From the NCBI GenBank assembly GCA_002344215.1, contig DDSV01000032.1, positions 128,458 to 192,457 on the forward strand: a DNA stretch of 64,000 nt, given 5' to 3'. The stretch is from Akkermansiaceae bacterium UBA2381. GTDB lineage: Bacteria; Verrucomicrobiota; Verrucomicrobiia; Verrucomicrobiales; DEV007. This document shows positions 1-9,247 of the stretch, one piece after another. The notes under the pieces are model-generated. The model made no database searches. It was not told the DNA's origin and saw nothing but the letters and a program-made list of their open reading frames with translations. A program made the position numbers and the translations under genes. The first letter of the stretch is position 1; each line of letters starts with the position of its first letter.

Positions 1-173
1 AGATGAGCCTCGCCTGGATCAACCAGCGCCCCCATGTCGCCAGCAACCTGATCGGAGCAACGACAATGGCGCAACTCAAGGCGAACATCGACAGTGTTGA
101 TCTGGAACTGCCCGGCGAGGTAAGAAAAGCGATCGACACGGTTCACCACCGTTTTCCGAATCCCTGTCCTTGA
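1..173 (+). CDS. NADP-dependent aldo/keto reductase, C-terminal fragment
   Basis: This is the 3' end of a gene that begins before the window; the frame opens at base 3 and stops with TGA at 171-173, giving 56 visible residues. The pattern AWINQRP, then SNLIGATTMAQLKANI, then a Pro-Asn-Pro-Cys-Pro tail is the usual C-terminus of Tas-like aldo/keto reductases, which reduce carbonyls with NADPH in the cytoplasm. The IGATT motif belongs to the cofactor-binding part of the barrel. The catalytic tetrad lies outside the window, so activity and substrate cannot be judged. It converges with the symporter gene on the opposite strand. Confidence 0.75.
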   Translation, partial: MSLAWINQRPHVASNLIGATTMAQLKANIDSVDLELPGEVRKAIDTVHHRFPNPCP

Positions 174-248
174 GGGAAGGGGATGCGGTGATCGGTCGTC
201 CAGATCGGCAGCCGGAGCGGCCGCCCTACAGGCCATGTACCCGTGCGA

Positions 249-1838
249 CTAATCCTCCGGCTCGTGACGGGTGGCCTTTCCGAAGGGAAGGTAGGCACAG
301 GCCAAGGTGAGGAGGGCGTTAACAGGGTAAAACCAGGGGAAGGCGATCTGCGGCCGGCTCTCGACCAGCCAACCCGTCTCGAATCCAAAGGCCTCAAGCA
401 CCCGCGGGAGTTCAGGCCGGATCCAGGCGACAACGAGGACAGACAGGATAGTGCCGAAAATGATTCCCCCGAGATGCTTCCGGCCCGGAAGAATGGCGGC
501 AAGCAACACACCGAGGAGCGGTCCGTAGGTGTAGGCCACCATCCCGAAGGCGAGGTCGATGAGGTTCTTGTTTTCGGACTCCGCATGTCCCTTCGCCATC
601 CAGATCGTGAAAGCCGAGAGCAGAACCGCCCACACGAACACGGCGATGCGCGAGAGACGCACCATTTCGCCGCTGCGCTCCGCTCCTTCGACCCGTTTCC
701 GGCCGAGTATGGCGGAGAGGCTTGTCTGGGAGAGCGCCGCGAGAGTCGAGTCGAGGCTTGAGATGGCGGCGGCAAACGCGCCCGCGAGGATCAGTCCGGT
801 GATTCCCGGGGGAACCACGGTGGTGATCCAGGTGGGAAAGACAAAGTTCGCGTCTTTGGCGAAGAGTGCCGTTTCCGCCGGAGTCATACCCTTGATCTGA
901 TACCAGGCAAAAAGTCCCGAGCCCACGGCCAGCATCACCAGGGTGATCACCAGCGAGACACTGCTCCAGACCATCGCCTTTCGGGCCTCGTGGGGCGTTC
1001 CGCAGCAGAAGATGCGCTGGGCATTCAGTTGGTCGGTGCCGAAAGCGGCGAGGTTCTGGAAGGGCATCGCGATGATGGCGACCCAGAAGGTGTAGTTCAG
1101 CATCGGGTTTTCCCAGGGGGCGGTGAAATCAAGGATGCGCATCTTGTCGACCGCGACCCCGTCGCCGGTGACGAAGGATCGGTTCACGGCGACGATCTCG
1201 GACCAGCCAAGCGCGTTCACGAGCCAGCCGAGCGCCAGCAGTCCACCGAAGATAAAAATGCCGAATTGAATGACGTCAGTCCAGATCACCGTGCGCATCC
1301 CGCCCATCAGGGTCCAGAGCAGCGCAAAGGCTCCGATCATGAGGATGCTCCAGGTCATGTCCCAGCCCGTTACGGTCTGTAATATCAGGGCGGTGACGAG
1401 GACTCGGACACTTTGTCCGAGAATGGCCCCCATAGAGAACAATCCGGTGACGAGGCGCCGCACGCCCTCGCCAAGTTGATTGCCCATGAAGTCGTAAGGG
1501 CTGTAGATCTCCCGCCGGTAATAAAGGGGAACAAGCCAGTAGGCGACAATGAAGCGGGCCGCGATGGAGCCCAGTCCCCACTGCAGGTAGGTCCAGTCTC
1601 CCTGGGCGGCATAGACGCCGCCCGGAACGCCGATGAAGGTCAGCGCGCTGATCTCCGTGGCGATCATTGAGCCGCTCACCGCCCACCAGGGCATCGTCCG
1701 ACCGCCGAGGAAGAAATCCTTCACCGTCGCCGCCTTCCCGGCGAGGCGGTGCCCCACCCAGGTCGTGAAGACCATGTAGAAGGCGACTACTCCCCAGTCG
1801 AGTGCGGTGAAGTGGCTGGCGATTTCGTTTGCGGGCAT
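249..1838 (-). CDS. Sodium:solute symporter (SSS family)
   Basis: This 529-residue, highly hydrophobic protein has the SSS (SLC5-like) pattern: an N-terminal helix, then FFLGGRTMPWW, then the stretch TEISALTFIGVPGGVYA that belongs to the sodium-binding first core helices. It should import an organic solute with Na+. The substrate cannot be told from sequence; sugar or sugar-acid transport would fit the neighbourhood but is inference. The start is placed at the ATG of MPANEIASHF; a longer reading from 1904 adds 22 poorly conserved residues before the usual N-terminus. It lies 92 bases downstream of cstA in the same direction, so both may be on one transcript for small carbon compounds. Confidence 0.85.
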   Translation of the reverse strand: MPANEIASHFTALDWGVVAFYMVFTTWVGHRLAGKAATVKDFFLGGRTMPWWAVSGSMIATEISALTFIGVPGGVYAAQGDWTYLQWGLGSIAARFIVAYWLVPLYYRREIYSPYDFMGNQLGEGVRRLVTGLFSMGAILGQSVRVLVTALILQTVTGWDMTWSILMIGAFALLWTLMGGMRTVIWTDVIQFGIFIFGGLLALGWLVNALGWSEIVAVNRSFVTGDGVAVDKMRILDFTAPWENPMLNYTFWVAIIAMPFQNLAAFGTDQLNAQRIFCCGTPHEARKAMVWSSVSLVITLVMLAVGSGLFAWYQIKGMTPAETALFAKDANFVFPTWITTVVPPGITGLILAGAFAAAISSLDSTLAALSQTSLSAILGRKRVEGAERSGEMVRLSRIAVFVWAVLLSAFTIWMAKGHAESENKNLIDLAFGMVAYTYGPLLGVLLAAILPGRKHLGGIIFGTILSVLVVAWIRPELPRVLEAFGFETGWLVESRPQIAFPWFYPVNALLTLACAYLPFGKATRHEPED

Positions 1839-1930
1839 GGTCGGGAGCGTAAGCGAGTGGGGGGGCGCTTGTCCAGCGACTTGCGCCCCCTTCGCAGGGA
1901 CCAAACGCGCCTACCGCGCAAGGAACGAAC

Positions 1931-3973
1931 TCACGCGGCCTTGTCGAGATGAACGTAGGGATTCTCGTGTAATACGATGGGCTTGCGACCAGTCAGCAGT
2001 TTTACCCACTCATAAGCACAGCCTGCTACGATCACCGTGACACAAACGAGGAAGAATCCCGCCACGACCGCGTCGATCTGGTTCATGTGCATGACCTTGT
2101 TCCAGACCGACAGTTCGGCCTCGGTGCCGCCTGCGGCGATTTTTTCCGCGTATAGTTTCGCCCCGGCGAGGAATCCCATGGTCGGGTCTTTCGCGAAAAT
2201 CTTCGTGATGCCCGCCGTGAAAGTCACCGAAATGAGGAATACGAGGGGGATTGCCGTGACCGCGACGTAGCGGGTTTTGCCCATCTTGATGAGCAGGGTG
2301 GTGCCGAGGCAGAAGGCGACAACCGCAAGGAGCTGGTTGGCAATGCCAAAGAGCGGCCAGAGGGTGTTGATGCCTCCCGTGGGATCAATCACCCCCATGT
2401 AGAGGAAATAGCCCCAGGCCAGAACGAGGACGGCGCTGGAAAACATATTTGCCCAGAGATTGCCAGTGTCGCCAAGCGGCTTCCAGAGGCCTCCGAGGAA
2501 ATCCTGGAGGATAAATCGACCCACTCGTGTCCCCGCATCGATCGTCGTGAGAATAAAGAGAGCCTCGAACATGATCGCGAAGTGATACCAGAAGGCCATC
2601 CACTGAGCTCCGAAGGCTTGCGAAAACATATGGGCCATGCCCACGGCGAAGGTGGGGGCGCCACCGGCCCGGCCAAACATGGTTTTCTCACCGATTTCCT
2701 CGGCGAGCTTGTCCATGTCCGCGACCGTCACGGGGAATCCTGCGGCGGTGACGGCCTCGACAACCTGGGCCGGAGGCATCGTCTTGTTGATCCCTGCATT
2801 GATTGCAAAATACTGTCCGGGCTCGAGGGCGCAGGCGGCAACGAGGGCCATCAGGGCGACGACCATTTCCGTGACCATGGCCCCGTAGGCGATACTTCGA
2901 ATCCCTCCCTCGCGGTCGAGCAGTTTGGGGGTCGTGCCCGAAGAGATGAGGGCATGGAATCCCGAGACCGCTCCACAGGCGATCGTGATGAAGACAAAGG
3001 GGAAGACTTTGCCGGCAAACACGAGGCCGGTGCCGTCGATAAAGGTCGTCAGCTTCGGCATCTTGAGTTCGGGCGCGACGAAGACGATGGCCACGGCGAG
3101 GACCGCGACCGTCCCGATTTTCATGAAGGTGCTGAGGTAGTCGCGCGGCGCGAGGAGCAACCAGACCGGGAGGACCGAGGCGGAGAATCCGTAGAGAATG
3201 ATGGCAATGGCGAGCCATTCACCGGAGCGGTCGAACCATTTCTCGATGCCCATGTCGGCGAGGTGACTGCCTCCCCAGACGCTGACGAGGAGACCGACGA
3301 CTCCGAAGACCGTGACCGCCTTGACGCTGGCTCCCAGCTTCGTATGGGCCACGCCCATGATGAGGGCGAGGGGGATCGTCATGACGATGGTGAAAAGACC
3401 CCAGGGGCTTTCCGCGAGGGCTTTGACCACGACCAGCCCGAGGACCGCGAGGAGGATGGTCATAATTGCGAGAATCGAGATCATCGCGACGAGTCCGACG
3501 ACAGAGTTCACCTCCTCTTTCAGCATCTGTCCGAGCGAACGTCCGCCCCGGCGCACCGAGCCGAACATGACGATGGAATCATGTACCCCGCCGCCGAGGG
3601 TCGCCCCGACGAGGAGCCAGAGCATGCCGGGGAGATAACCAAACTGGGCCGCGAGGACGGGACCGACGAGCGGGCCGGGCCCTGCAATGGCGGCAAAATG
3701 GTGGCCGAAAACGACCCAGCGATTCGTCGGCACAAAATCCTTGCCGTCATTCTGCGTCACCGACGGCGGGGCACGGAAATCGTCGAGCACGAGGACCTTG
3801 GCCATGAGCCACTTGCTATAGAATCGGTAGGAGACGGCGAAGGTGCAGAGACCGGCGATGACGAGCCATAGCGCGTTGATTGTTTCACCGTTGTGAAAGG
3901 CGGAAAACGCGACCGCACCCGCGCCGAGGGCGGAGATGCCGAACCAGAGAAGAAAACGCAGGAGACGATTCAT
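1931..3973 (-). CDS. cstA: Carbon starvation protein CstA, pyruvate/peptide transporter
   Basis: A 680-residue polytopic membrane protein with the CstA core: RWVVFGHHFAAIAGPGPLVG near residue 85, the GATLGGGVHDS segment that follows, and SGFHALISSGTTPK near residue 340. The C-terminal third carries further helices ending in a short basic tail. CstA proteins take up pyruvate and, in some bacteria, peptides when carbon is scarce. Length matches the family (about 690-700). An AGGA sequence lies 5 bases before the ATG, one of the few clear Shine-Dalgarno-like sites here. It is divergent from the first cation antiporter gene. No LytTR or two-component regulator of the BtsSR type is nearby. Confidence 0.95.
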   Translation of the reverse strand: MNRLLRFLLWFGISALGAGAVAFSAFHNGETINALWLVIAGLCTFAVSYRFYSKWLMAKVLVLDDFRAPPSVTQNDGKDFVPTNRWVVFGHHFAAIAGPGPLVGPVLAAQFGYLPGMLWLLVGATLGGGVHDSIVMFGSVRRGGRSLGQMLKEEVNSVVGLVAMISILAIMTILLAVLGLVVVKALAESPWGLFTIVMTIPLALIMGVAHTKLGASVKAVTVFGVVGLLVSVWGGSHLADMGIEKWFDRSGEWLAIAIILYGFSASVLPVWLLLAPRDYLSTFMKIGTVAVLAVAIVFVAPELKMPKLTTFIDGTGLVFAGKVFPFVFITIACGAVSGFHALISSGTTPKLLDREGGIRSIAYGAMVTEMVVALMALVAACALEPGQYFAINAGINKTMPPAQVVEAVTAAGFPVTVADMDKLAEEIGEKTMFGRAGGAPTFAVGMAHMFSQAFGAQWMAFWYHFAIMFEALFILTTIDAGTRVGRFILQDFLGGLWKPLGDTGNLWANMFSSAVLVLAWGYFLYMGVIDPTGGINTLWPLFGIANQLLAVVAFCLGTTLLIKMGKTRYVAVTAIPLVFLISVTFTAGITKIFAKDPTMGFLAGAKLYAEKIAAGGTEAELSVWNKVMHMNQIDAVVAGFFLVCVTVIVAGCAYEWVKLLTGRKPIVLHENPYVHLDKAA

Positions 3974-4166
3974 GGCGCGATCCTATTGTGCCTTTGCCCG
4001 CGGCTCAACCCTGAAAAGCGGTCAAGTCGGTCTTTTCCCCGGACGCGGCTGCGCCATGTGGACCGCATGACAGAATATTTGCACCTACCGGATTGAACAA
4101 ATTCGGGGTTCGAGCTACCAATCACCCAAATTTAGCCCAATTGCCTGACAATCCCACCACCTCTCT

Positions 4167-5255
4167 ATGACACTCACCGTTGCCCTTTTCCTTGTTCTTG
4201 GTCTGGTTATCATGATCTGGGGGGCGGAACTGCTGGTCAGGGGGGCTTCGCGGCTTGCAACTTCGGTGGGGATCTCGCCCCTGGTGGTGGGACTCACGGT
4301 GGTGGCCTTCGGTACGAGTTCGCCCGAACTGGCGGTCAGCTTCATGTCTGCTTTCAAGGGGCAGGCGGACCTCGCCCTTGGCAACGTTGTCGGCAGCAAT
4401 ATCTTCAATGTCCTCTTCATTCTTGGCATCTCGGCCCTGATCGTCCCGCTTGTCGTCGCCCAGCAATTGGTGCGCTTTGACGTACCGGTCATGATTACAA
4501 TCTCAATCCTGATCCTGCTGATGGGGATGGATGGGCAGATCGGCCGCATCGACGGGGTGTTTCTCTTTGCGGGCGCGATCGCCTATACTGCCTTCCTTAT
4601 TCGCCAGAGTCGCAAAGAGAGCAGTGAGGAGGTGAAGGCTGAATACGATTCCGAGTTCGGAGAAAAGAGTCCCTCGAGTCTCGTTAAAAACATCGGACTC
4701 ATCGCGCTCGGCCTCGTCGGCCTCGTGCTCGGTTCGAAATGGCTTGTCACCAGCGCCGTGGCCATCGCCCAGGCCTTCGGCGTGTCGGAACTCGTCATCG
4801 GTCTCACCATCGTGGCGGCGGGCACCTCGATGCCCGAAGTGGCGACCTCCATCATGGCAGCGATCAAGGGCGAGCGTGACATCGCGGTGGGCAACGTCGT
4901 CGGGTCGAACATTTTCAACATTCTCTGCGTCCTCGGGCTCAGTTCGCTTGTCGCTCCGGCGGGAATCACGGTATCGGAGGCGGCTCTGCGCTTCGATATC
5001 CCGGTGATGATCGCGGTGGCGATCGCCTGTCTGCCGATCTTCTTCGTCGGCTACCGTATCAGCCGGTTCAACGGAGCAGCCTTCCTCTCTTTCTACCTCG
5101 CCTACCTCGCCTACCTGATCTTCACTGCGACCAATCACGATTCGCTCGGGACCTTGCGCGCGGCGATGCTCTATTTCATTCTTCCGATCACCGCGCTGAC
5201 CCTGATTGTGATTTCGGTGCGGGAACTGGCGATCAAGAAAAAATCACTTACTTGA
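4167..5255 (+). CDS. Calcium/sodium antiporter, CaCA family, copy 1
   Basis: This 362-residue membrane protein has the two inverted alpha-repeats of the YrbG/CaxA-type Ca2+/cation antiporters: GTSSPELAVS with GNVVGSNIFN in the first half and GTSMPEVATS with GNVVGSNIFN in the second. The paired acidic residues (Glu of SPEL and MPEV) and the Asn of GNVVGSN are the expected ion ligands. It exports Ca2+ in exchange for Na+ or H+. A charged loop (EEVKAEYDSEFGEK) joins the halves. It is followed after 66 bases by an equally long close paralog, clearly a tandem duplication. No Shine-Dalgarno motif precedes the ATG. Confidence 0.93.
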   Translation: MTLTVALFLVLGLVIMIWGAELLVRGASRLATSVGISPLVVGLTVVAFGTSSPELAVSFMSAFKGQADLALGNVVGSNIFNVLFILGISALIVPLVVAQQLVRFDVPVMITISILILLMGMDGQIGRIDGVFLFAGAIAYTAFLIRQSRKESSEEVKAEYDSEFGEKSPSSLVKNIGLIALGLVGLVLGSKWLVTSAVAIAQAFGVSELVIGLTIVAAGTSMPEVATSIMAAIKGERDIAVGNVVGSNIFNILCVLGLSSLVAPAGITVSEAALRFDIPVMIAVAIACLPIFFVGYRISRFNGAAFLSFYLAYLAYLIFTATNHDSLGTLRAAMLYFILPITALTLIVISVRELAIKKKSLT

Positions 5256-5321
5256 GTTTGCCATCGGCGCGACGTTTCCCGTAAAGGATCTTTATTCTTT
5301 CCCCATCCGGACATTTGCTGA

Positions 5322-6410
5322 ATGACTCTCTCCGTTGCCGTTTTTCTAATCCTCGGTCTCATCGTCATGATCTGGGGGGCGGACCTGCTGGTCCGGGGGG
5401 CCTCTCGACTGGCCACTGCGGTGGGGATTTCTCCCCTGGTGGTGGGGCTGACGGTCGTCGCCTTCGGCACGAGCGCACCGGAGCTGGCGGTCAGCGTGAT
5501 GTCGGCGTTCAAGGGTGAGTCGGATATCGCTCTTGGCAATGTGGTCGGCAGCAATCTCTGCAACGTGCTACTTATCCTCGGGCTCTCGGCGATCATCGTA
5601 CCGCTCGTCGTCGCCCAGCAGCTCGTGCGTTTCGACGTGCCGGTGATGATCGGGGCCTCGCTGCTCGTCCTGCCGATGGGGATGGACGGCAATATCGGTC
5701 GTCTCGACGGGGCGATCCTCTTCGCGTGCGCGATCGCCTATACGGGATTTCTCATCCGTCAGAGCCGCAGGGAAGGCAGCGAGGAGGTGAAGGAGGAATA
5801 CCGGAAGGAGTTCGGCGAAAAGCCTCCGACGGGCATGCTGAAGAATCTGGGCTTGATTGCGATCGGTCTCGTCGGATTGGTCGTCGGCTCGAAATGGCTC
5901 GTCGACGGCGCCGTCGCCATTGCCCTGGCCTTCGGTGTTTCCGAACTCGTTATTGGACTCACCATCGTCGCGCTGGGTACCTCGATGCCGGAGGTCGCGA
6001 CCTCCATCGTGGCGGCGCTCAAGGGCGAGCGCGACATCGCCGTGGGCAATGTTGTCGGGTCAAATATTTTCAACCTCTTTTCAGTTCTCGGCTTGAGCTC
6101 AATCGTCGCCCCGGCGGGGATCAATGTCTCCGAGGCGGCCCTGCGATTTGATATTCCCGTGATGATCGCCGTGGCCGTGGCCTGCCTTCCGATCTTCTTC
6201 ACCGGCTATCGCATCAGCCGGTTCAATGGGGCGATGTTCCTTTTCTTTTATGGCGCCTATCTCGTCTACCTCATCATGACGGCGTCGAATCATGAGGCCC
6301 TTGGCACGCTGCGCACCGCGATGCTCTACTTTATTCTTCCGATCACCGCTCTGACCCTGATCGTCGTCACGGTGAGGGAGATCTCTCTGAAGAAAAAGTT
6401 GCTGTCGTAA
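5322..6410 (+). CDS. Calcium/sodium antiporter, CaCA family, copy 2
   Basis: The second member of the tandem pair is also exactly 362 residues and aligns to copy 1 without gaps by eye. Both alpha-repeats are kept (GTSAPELAVS, GTSMPEVATS, and a C-terminal GNVVGSNIFN). The difference that stands out is in the first repeat, where GSNIFN has become GSNLCN, next to the ion path; the acidic and Asn ligands remain. It should also be a Ca2+/cation antiporter, possibly with altered affinity or cation choice, which is inference. It lies 30 bases upstream of the AI-2E-type permease gene, so the three genes may be co-transcribed. Confidence 0.93.
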   Translation: MTLSVAVFLILGLIVMIWGADLLVRGASRLATAVGISPLVVGLTVVAFGTSAPELAVSVMSAFKGESDIALGNVVGSNLCNVLLILGLSAIIVPLVVAQQLVRFDVPVMIGASLLVLPMGMDGNIGRLDGAILFACAIAYTGFLIRQSRREGSEEVKEEYRKEFGEKPPTGMLKNLGLIAIGLVGLVVGSKWLVDGAVAIALAFGVSELVIGLTIVALGTSMPEVATSIVAALKGERDIAVGNVVGSNIFNLFSVLGLSSIVAPAGINVSEAALRFDIPVMIAVAVACLPIFFTGYRISRFNGAMFLFFYGAYLVYLIMTASNHEALGTLRTAMLYFILPITALTLIVVTVREISLKKKLLS

Positions 6411-6440
6411 CGGCGACCCGGCGCGTAGTTTGAGGTCGAG

Positions 6441-7571
6441 ATGGCAGGCACTCTTCCCAACCTTCGCAAAGTCATGCGCACCGACCAGATCGCGGTGTTC
6501 GCCGCTCTCGCACTGGTCGTGGTCGGCTGCTTTTTTGTTCTCAAACCCTTCCTCTCGGCGCTTCTCTGGGCCGTCATTCTCACTTTTTCGAGCTGGCCCG
6601 CTTTTCGTGTCCTTCTAGGATGGGTAAAAGGACGCCGCACTCTCGCTGCTTTTCTCATGACTTTGGGGATCGCGACCGTCCTGCTTGTTCCCTCGGTCGT
6701 GATTGTTCTTACTCTCGCGGGAGATGTGAAGGAGTTTGCGAATACGACGGTGGCCTGGGTCCGGCAGGGACCACCGGCCCCGCCCGTTTGGCTTGAGAGA
6801 GTCCCGTGGGTCGGGGAGGAACTGATCGCGCTCTGGAAGGAATACGCGGCGGACAGCAAACAAATGCTCGCCGCGGCCGAGCAGCTTATTGATCCGCTGA
6901 CCTCATGGATCCTCACGATAGGCAAGGCCCTGGGCCGCGGGGTGCTTGAGCTCGCACTCAGCATGTTCCTCGCCTTCTTCTTTTTCCGTGACGGAGCCCA
7001 ACTCGGCGACCGTGCCCTCGCCGTTGCCAAAAGACTCGCAGGGGACAGGGGTGACCATCTCCTCCGGGAAGTGGCCGGCGGCACGATCCGGGGTGTTGTC
7101 TACGGCATTCTGGGCACGGCGATGGCGCAGGGACTAATCGCGTGGATCGGTTTTTCCATCGCCGGGGTACCGGCGGCGGTGCTTCTGGGGCTCATGACCT
7201 TTCTCATCTCGGTCATTCCGATGGGGCCACCCCTCATCTGGATACCCGCCTCGATCTGGGTGTTTCAGAACCAATCGGTAGAGATGGGTGTTTTTATGGT
7301 GGTGTGGGGTGCCCTTGGAATCAGTTCGATCGACAATTTCATCCGCCCTCTCATCATCAGCCAGGGCAACAAGATGCCTTTTGTCCTGATTTTCATGGGG
7401 GTGCTTGGCGGCGGTCTCGCCTTCGGCCTGATCGGGATCTTCCTTGGCCCAACCCTGCTGGCGGTGAGTTACCGCCTCGGCGAAGAGTGGCTCGCCTATC
7501 GCAAGCAGATCAAGCCGGAGCCCTCCGACACGGAGGCGTCAGCGTTGCCGGAGCCGGACGCTCCCGCTTGA
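6441..7571 (+). CDS. AI-2E family permease (PerM/YdiK type)
   Basis: A 376-residue membrane protein with the layout of the AI-2E/PF01594 family: two N-terminal helices, a soluble stretch (about residues 90-145), then a bundle of helices holding the conserved Gly-rich end GVLGGGLAFGLIGIFLGP. Family members include autoinducer-2 exporters and Na+(Li+)/H+ antiporters, so substrate is open. The C-terminal tail is acidic and Pro-rich (PEPSDTEASALPEPDAPA). A GAGG sequence lies about 5-8 bases before the ATG. The gene follows the two antiporters and converges with the TerC gene, leaving only 8 bases between the stops. Confidence 0.88.
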   Translation: MAGTLPNLRKVMRTDQIAVFAALALVVVGCFFVLKPFLSALLWAVILTFSSWPAFRVLLGWVKGRRTLAAFLMTLGIATVLLVPSVVIVLTLAGDVKEFANTTVAWVRQGPPAPPVWLERVPWVGEELIALWKEYAADSKQMLAAAEQLIDPLTSWILTIGKALGRGVLELALSMFLAFFFFRDGAQLGDRALAVAKRLAGDRGDHLLREVAGGTIRGVVYGILGTAMAQGLIAWIGFSIAGVPAAVLLGLMTFLISVIPMGPPLIWIPASIWVFQNQSVEMGVFMVVWGALGISSIDNFIRPLIISQGNKMPFVLIFMGVLGGGLAFGLIGIFLGPTLLAVSYRLGEEWLAYRKQIKPEPSDTEASALPEPDAPA

Positions 7572-7579
7572 CCGTCCTC

Positions 7580-8539
7580 TCAACCCGGGTGGTTTTCGGT
7601 CGGGTGCTTTTCCCGTTCCTCGGCCTCGTGGAGGATCTCGAGAGCGTGCTCGACTTCCTCGACCGGTTGCGGCAGGTGGGCCTTGCGGAAAAAGAGGCGG
7701 AAGGGTGAGAGCAGCACCCAGATGACGGCGCCGAGGGTGACATCGTAGAGTCGAACCGGTGCCATGAGTGTGGCATTGACGGGTTTCATTACGGTCTGGA
7801 CCCCCGCGCTGCGTGAATACCAGATCGTGAAGGCAATAATGGAGACGATGCCGATAAATTTCTGCAGCGTGGTGATGTCAATATGGAAGGTCAACTCGGT
7901 GACGAGAAGAAGACCGACAAAGCCGATCAGCAGGAAGGCGGTGTGCTCCAGCACGGGAAATTTTTCAATGAGCCGGATACAATGCCCCGCGACAAAACGC
8001 AGAGCGAGGATACCGATGAAGACTCCGGTGCAGACCACCCACATTTCATCGCTGAGCGCCACCGCGGCGACCACGTTATCCACCCCGAGGCTCAGGTCCA
8101 TCAGCTCGATCGAGGCCACCGTGCCCCAGAATCCGCGTTGGACGACACTTCCGACGGCGGCGATCGCCTCACCGTTGCCCGCCGCTTCCGCTTCGGCCCG
8201 GGCGACCTCGGCGGCCTCCGCCTTCGCCACTTTGTAGCGGGTTGCGAAGTGGTGGGCCATCAGGTGGATCAGGTAGGCCGCGCCGATCAGCTTCAGCCAG
8301 GGGTTTTCGATGATGTACTGGGCGAGCAGGAGGGCGAGTCCCCGAAAGAAGTAGGCCCCGATGATGCCAACGCGCAGAGCCCAGTATTTCTGTTTCCCCG
8401 GCAAATGCGAGGCCATTGCCGCAATCGCGAGGGCGTTGTCGACCGAGAGGAGCCCTTCGATGATGATCAGGGAAATGATCACCGGGAGGGCTTCGAGAAT
8501 GACGGTCTGGATTTCCGGAGAGAGAAGTTCGGCAAGCAT
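7580..8539 (-). CDS. TerC family integral membrane protein
   Basis: From the ATG of MLAELLSPEI this is 319 residues with the TerC/PF03741 pattern: GLLSVDNALAIAAM in the first core helix and its repeat LSLGVDNVVAAVAL in the second half, both with the Asp-Asn pair thought to bind metal. TerC proteins are linked to tellurite resistance and to Mn2+ export with exoenzyme metallation. A reading from 8659 adds 40 low-complexity residues and is less likely. The tail after the last helix is charged (VEHALEILHEAEEREKH). It ends 8 bases from the stop of the AI-2E permease on the other strand. Confidence 0.9.
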   Translation of the reverse strand: MLAELLSPEIQTVILEALPVIISLIIIEGLLSVDNALAIAAMASHLPGKQKYWALRVGIIGAYFFRGLALLLAQYIIENPWLKLIGAAYLIHLMAHHFATRYKVAKAEAAEVARAEAEAAGNGEAIAAVGSVVQRGFWGTVASIELMDLSLGVDNVVAAVALSDEMWVVCTGVFIGILALRFVAGHCIRLIEKFPVLEHTAFLLIGFVGLLLVTELTFHIDITTLQKFIGIVSIIAFTIWYSRSAGVQTVMKPVNATLMAPVRLYDVTLGAVIWVLLSPFRLFFRKAHLPQPVEEVEHALEILHEAEEREKHPTENHPG

Positions 8540-8736
8540 GGAGGGAGCGGAGGGGGAGGATGCTACCGATTCGACTGCCGCGCAAGCGATGGCTTGGGGT
8601 AGGAACGGGGGAGTTTGGAAGGCAAGCGGGGACAGGCGGGAGACAAAAGGGGGCGGCATTTTGAACCTGCACCATCAAGAGGTCGCTCCGAATTCGTCGC
8701 TGAACCCGCTCGGTGGAACCCCAGTCCGTCCTGGGC

Positions 8737-9150
8737 TCACTCCTCTCCGGGAATAACTCGGACGATTGACCGCGAATCCACATTCAGATCGTAGACCCCG
8801 GCATGGGCGGTTTCAGGCTCCACCACGAAACGGACGGTCACGTCGTTCACCTGGTAGACCTGCTCGATCGACCAGTTCTCGGGCGGAGAGCGGTGGGCCT
8901 CCCACCATTGATCCGTCGTCTGGTCGTATTCATAGGGGACATACGGATCCCGAAGATGGTAAAGAATGAGGCCGCAGCCCGCGACGGCCACCCACTTCTC
9001 GTTCCAGTCGATGATCGCGGATTCCGGGTCGCCGTAGAAGTGACCGATCACAAGCCGTTCTCCTTCCGGACGATCGAGAAGCACGGTTTCGTATTCGTGG
9101 GAGACGGTGAAGTGCCTGCTTCGCGCGAGGAGGTGCTCGGTGGGTTCCAT
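8737..9150 (-). CDS. Hypothetical protein, 137 residues
   Basis: A small soluble protein that I do not recognise. The start is set at the ATG of MEPTEHLLARSRHF because the longer frame (to 9321) overlaps the end of the lipoprotein gene and its extra 57 residues are low-complexity. It has no signal peptide or transmembrane helix. It contains several Trp/Tyr-rich segments (DWNEKWVAVAGCGLILYHL; YDQTTDQWWEAH) and ends in a probable beta-strand pair. Such composition resembles small WD40-like or immunity-like cytoplasmic proteins, but no family can be named. It lies in the same direction as the lipoprotein and PAP2 genes and may end that transcript. Confidence 0.6.
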   Translation of the reverse strand: MEPTEHLLARSRHFTVSHEYETVLLDRPEGERLVIGHFYGDPESAIIDWNEKWVAVAGCGLILYHLRDPYVPYEYDQTTDQWWEAHRSPPENWSIEQVYQVNDVTVRFVVEPETAHAGVYDLNVDSRSIVRVIPGEE

Positions 9151-9247
9151 GGATCCGGAGAGAGAGGGAGGGGAAGCGGAATTGACCGGCGGTGATGGGT
9201 GCGGTTTGCCGCTGGGTTTACGAAAATGCAAAAGTGGCCGTTCGAAG

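Noticed and set aside
2582..3871. A 429-codon rightward frame opposite cstA.
   Set aside because: Composition (Asp, Glu, Arg, His-rich) is typical of antisense to a GC-rich membrane gene; cstA is certain.
4167..6410. Antiporter pair considered as an assembly duplication.
   Set aside because: The copies differ throughout at base and residue level and have different flanks.
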